Origin: Lamellibrachia columna
Taxonomy: Eukaryota > Annelida > Polychaeta > Sabellida > Siboglinidae
Assembly: GCA_963662155.1 (NCBI GenBank)
Contig: OY759271.1
Span: 35,091,527-35,155,526 of the forward strand
DNA: 64,000 nucleotides
Direction: 5' to 3'
A program made the translations under genes and the position numbers. The notes under the pieces are model-generated. The model was not told where the DNA came from, made no database searches, and was given only the letters and a program-made list of their open reading frames with translations. Shown here one piece after another: positions 61,125-64,000 of this stretch; the stretch's first letter is position 1, and each line of letters opens with the position of its first letter.

Positions 61125-61300
61125 TGGCACAAATTATCTGCTATGTAAATTAATGCTGGCAGTATGAATAAGGCCTAAAAACAGAATCTACATACATGTG
61201 ACATATATTTCTATGAACAACTGTTGGACTTTGATAAGTTTAGAGACTTCCTTGTCAAACACGCCTATTATAACTTGCTGCATTGGATGGTAATCTTTTA
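61125..61300 (+). repeat. dispersed repeat family A, diverged copy 3
   Basis: CACAAATTATCTGC, TTAATGCTGGCAGTATGAAT, CTGTTGGACTTTGATAAG, ACTTCCTTGTC and TTGGATGGTAATCTT appear in the same order as in 37500..37682. Confidence 0.6.
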
Positions 61301-64000
61301 AAACGTGAAACCTTTAGAAACCTAACAAAATTAGTAAGTACACAATGCGCCATCAAGTTCAAGTCAGGCTGAAATGCCAATAAATTATGAGCAACTAGTC
61401 CTTGTCCTTGTTTAAGCTAACAAAGCCCTAGGTGCTATGCGGCTAATGAATGCAATCAGCTACAGTAGTACCTCATGGATAAATCTACATAACACCACAT
61501 CCCACTTGGCATAACACATAACAGGCTGGTCAATAACTCCCAAATGACATTATAATTGTTCCTGTTTATATAAATATTATTATATTTATTACATCGATGT
61601 GGTATGTGTTCACACATCTTTACACTGCTGCCACACATAAGTAAACTGATCCCTGCTTGATCAAATATGTTCCTTTGTACCCATGTCAACTAATGGTTCT
61701 CTGGTTCCATCTAGCATCCAGGCCTTCCAAGGGCATTTTAAATGAGTTCATGAAAGCACTACTCAATAGTGGGACTAGAGTCCTGCCTGCCATGGTGGTA
61801 TTAATGCAACAACATGTGTGTGAGTGACTGTAGACCAACACAAAGACATGTGTCAGAGTCAGTGTGACCAGTCAGTGAGCATGTGAGACACCAACTGACT
61901 TAGCTGAATAGTGACCATCAAGAGAGTGAGTGGTCAGCTGGTCAAGAGACAGCCGGGGCTGTATGTGTGCATGTGGGTAACTGTGGATGTATGTATAGGT
62001 CTAATACTTTACAATGTACATTTACAATGTGACTTACTTTGTTTTAATTCCCATCCAAGTATCCCCTTCAATAAATATCTTGAAGCTTTCAGTGTCCTCT
62101 CCGACCTCACACCAACATGTTAAATGTGATGTGAGTAGACAAGATGTACCACATTTTTGTGACATGACAAAGCCTCGACTGCTTTCAGGTCCCAAACCAA
62201 CAGCCTCCTGATGAGAATGCAAACACTCTGAACCACCTGTCAGTGTTATAACAGTAATCCTGAAGATATACTGAATACAGGTGTTATAGAAAATAAATTA
62301 GTACAGCATAAACTACTACATCCAAAGCTGTACTGGAGTTTACGATCAAATGTTAGCAAGAACTAATCTGACTAGTTCAATTTTATTGGTGTGCATATTA
62401 TCCTTAGCTGATAAAATTTTATTAATAACTGTGTGGGCAAGAACGCTGTCACAGGTGATGATTTTCACTCAATAAATACTGTCTATCTATACCAGCCGCT
62501 GGCACATTTCAGAGTCAAAATCTTAGTTCCCAGTCAAAGTCTTGCTTGTAAATCTGGACAGGTTGAACAATGCATGTCAAACTCACCTGTAGAGTATTGA
62601 AAAAGAATCATTTGTTAGGATAATTGCAGGTTGGTTCTGGTGCATCTTTGCTGCTGGAGTCACCCACTTACACACTATGAACACAATTAACTTGGTTATA
62701 TAAGGGACTTCACCATGTTCATGCACTATATACACACATACACACACAATGTTTACATCAAATATATTACTGCTATAAGCCACAATAAAAGCCTCTCCTG
62801 GAATCAAATGTTCCGGTTCCTCTCTTCAATGACAGATGATGTGAAGCACATAGAAAATGTGTAATTGTAAAACTGTTGGGAATTAATCATTAATATGTGT
62901 TTTGTACGGCTGGTTGTGTGGCTCGGCACTGGGGGTATTCTCTGTCTGTTTGACAAGAAAGAGCTGATACAGTAACGGTGTTTGTGCCAAGCTCCTAGTC
63001 CTAGACAGTCACTACTACAGCCCATTTGAGCTTTCATGGTTCTGGTTTTTATGGGTCTGTTCAGTTTTCGATTCTTGATGACCATTTGTTCATGGTACGC
63101 GTCTGCCACGAGTGTAGTGGGAGTCTGGGTGTTGTCTCTTGAAAGAGGAGAGAGCAAAACTCATCGAATTATTAAATGGACCAACTGAGAATAAAATAGA
63201 CCAATTACAAGCAACTACATAACTAAATTTTTATTTTATTTTATTAACATGGGAAACGACAGAATTCGAGACGACCTCATCACACTAGTCAACACACGCA
63301 AGTGGACAATGGATATTAGATACAGTTGAGTTTAGAATACCAAGAATGTGTGACTTTATTACTCATAACTAGTTTTGTGAATGTTCTGGGTCTGGAAGGC
63401 TGTAGAACGAAGACCCATAATACCAACTGAGACTTGCGGTGCCGATTGAAACCCATGGTTTCGGTTCGAGATCCAGAACCATGACAGCATTAGAGCATTA
63501 GAGCCCACATAGCGATGACATTGGTCCAACCAGTCAATCATCACAATGCTCTCATGTATGCATGGTTGTGTGTGCACCTATGTAATTGGTCTCCACACTA
63601 CAATCATTCTGATAAATAAATGTTTAAACAACATTCTATCAGCAGCTGTAACAGAACATTACAAAGTCTCCCTTGACATCAAGACATTTCAGGTAATTTA
63701 TTGTATTTCACGGCCAAAAATCAATTCTATATTCATATATTTTGTAACAGTCGTTGCAGAATGGCATTGAAACACGATGTATTGTACATTAAAGTACCCT
63801 ATCTGATAATAGCTGGCATCGTTAGAAGCCATTATTACTGCTGCCTCCTATGAACAATGTTTCACATGGACACTACATCTCAAATTTAGACCAGCAATTA
63901 GTTCACTGAACACGAAACCTTGATAATTGCATCAGTAATGACTATGCTTCTTTTGTCCTCAGTGAAAAATTGCAATTTGACACCACTGGGTGGTGTCCTC
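61301..64000. other. right-hand end of the window, no supported gene
   Basis: The only stretch that looks somewhat coding is on the minus strand at about 63157..62880. It has cysteines in C-x3-C-x11-C spacing and a plausible acceptor (CTCTCCTCTTTCAAG), but no recognised homology and no clear donor. I leave it unannotated as a gene. Confidence 0.45.

Overview
This is eukaryotic, animal-type genomic DNA. It is AT-rich and intron-rich, with GT-AG splice sites, tRNA-derived SINEs, a hAT transposon remnant and many minisatellites. There is no sign of bacterial gene organisation. The host looks like an invertebrate. A mollusc or another lophotrochozoan is my guess, but nothing in the window settles it. 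The window is dominated by one gene on the minus strand, a liprin-beta (PPFIBP/KazrinE-liprin superfamily scaffold) orthologue. I reconstructed twelve coding exons by hand, from the start codon at 43901 down to 739. Every junction keeps the reading frame, giving 1,630 coding nt (543 codons plus one base). The gene runs off the left edge, and the SAM-domain exons expected of the family are not in view. Layout by transcript order: exon 1 at 43.9 kb encodes the liprin N-terminal helix; exon 2 at 38.6 kb and exon 3 at 26.0 kb continue the N-terminal and coiled-coil region; exons 4-8 (9.1-3.4 kb) complete the coiled coil; exons 9-12 (3.1-0.7 kb) encode a Ser/Thr/Pro-rich linker ending in the liprin-beta FGKGFFKLR...SSAPNL motif. 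A candidate alternative first exon with a strong start context lies inside intron 2, at 29.2 kb. The introns vary greatly in size, from 206 bp for intron 4 to about 16.7 kb for intron 3. The larger ones hold SINE copies, dispersed repeats and tandem repeats. The 20 kb to the right of exon 1 contains no gene I can support. It could be a 5' UTR intron or intergenic DNA. It holds a large higher-order minisatellite (49.2-50.4 kb), a 30-bp pyrimidine minisatellite (55.1-55.45 kb), a degenerate hAT element with an intact 8-bp target duplication (55.9-57.0 kb), a palindromic terminal-inverted-repeat element (57.27-57.80 kb), a (TA)n cruciform (58.2-58.3 kb), and scattered SINEs. Most six-frame ORFs here are chance or repeat-driven. 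I found no tRNA or rRNA gene, no CRISPR, and no obviously novel gene system. The points most worth checking are the alternative liprin-beta promoter, the SINE whose tRNA-like head carries a tandem expansion, the perfect 57-bp palindrome, and the foldback elements.
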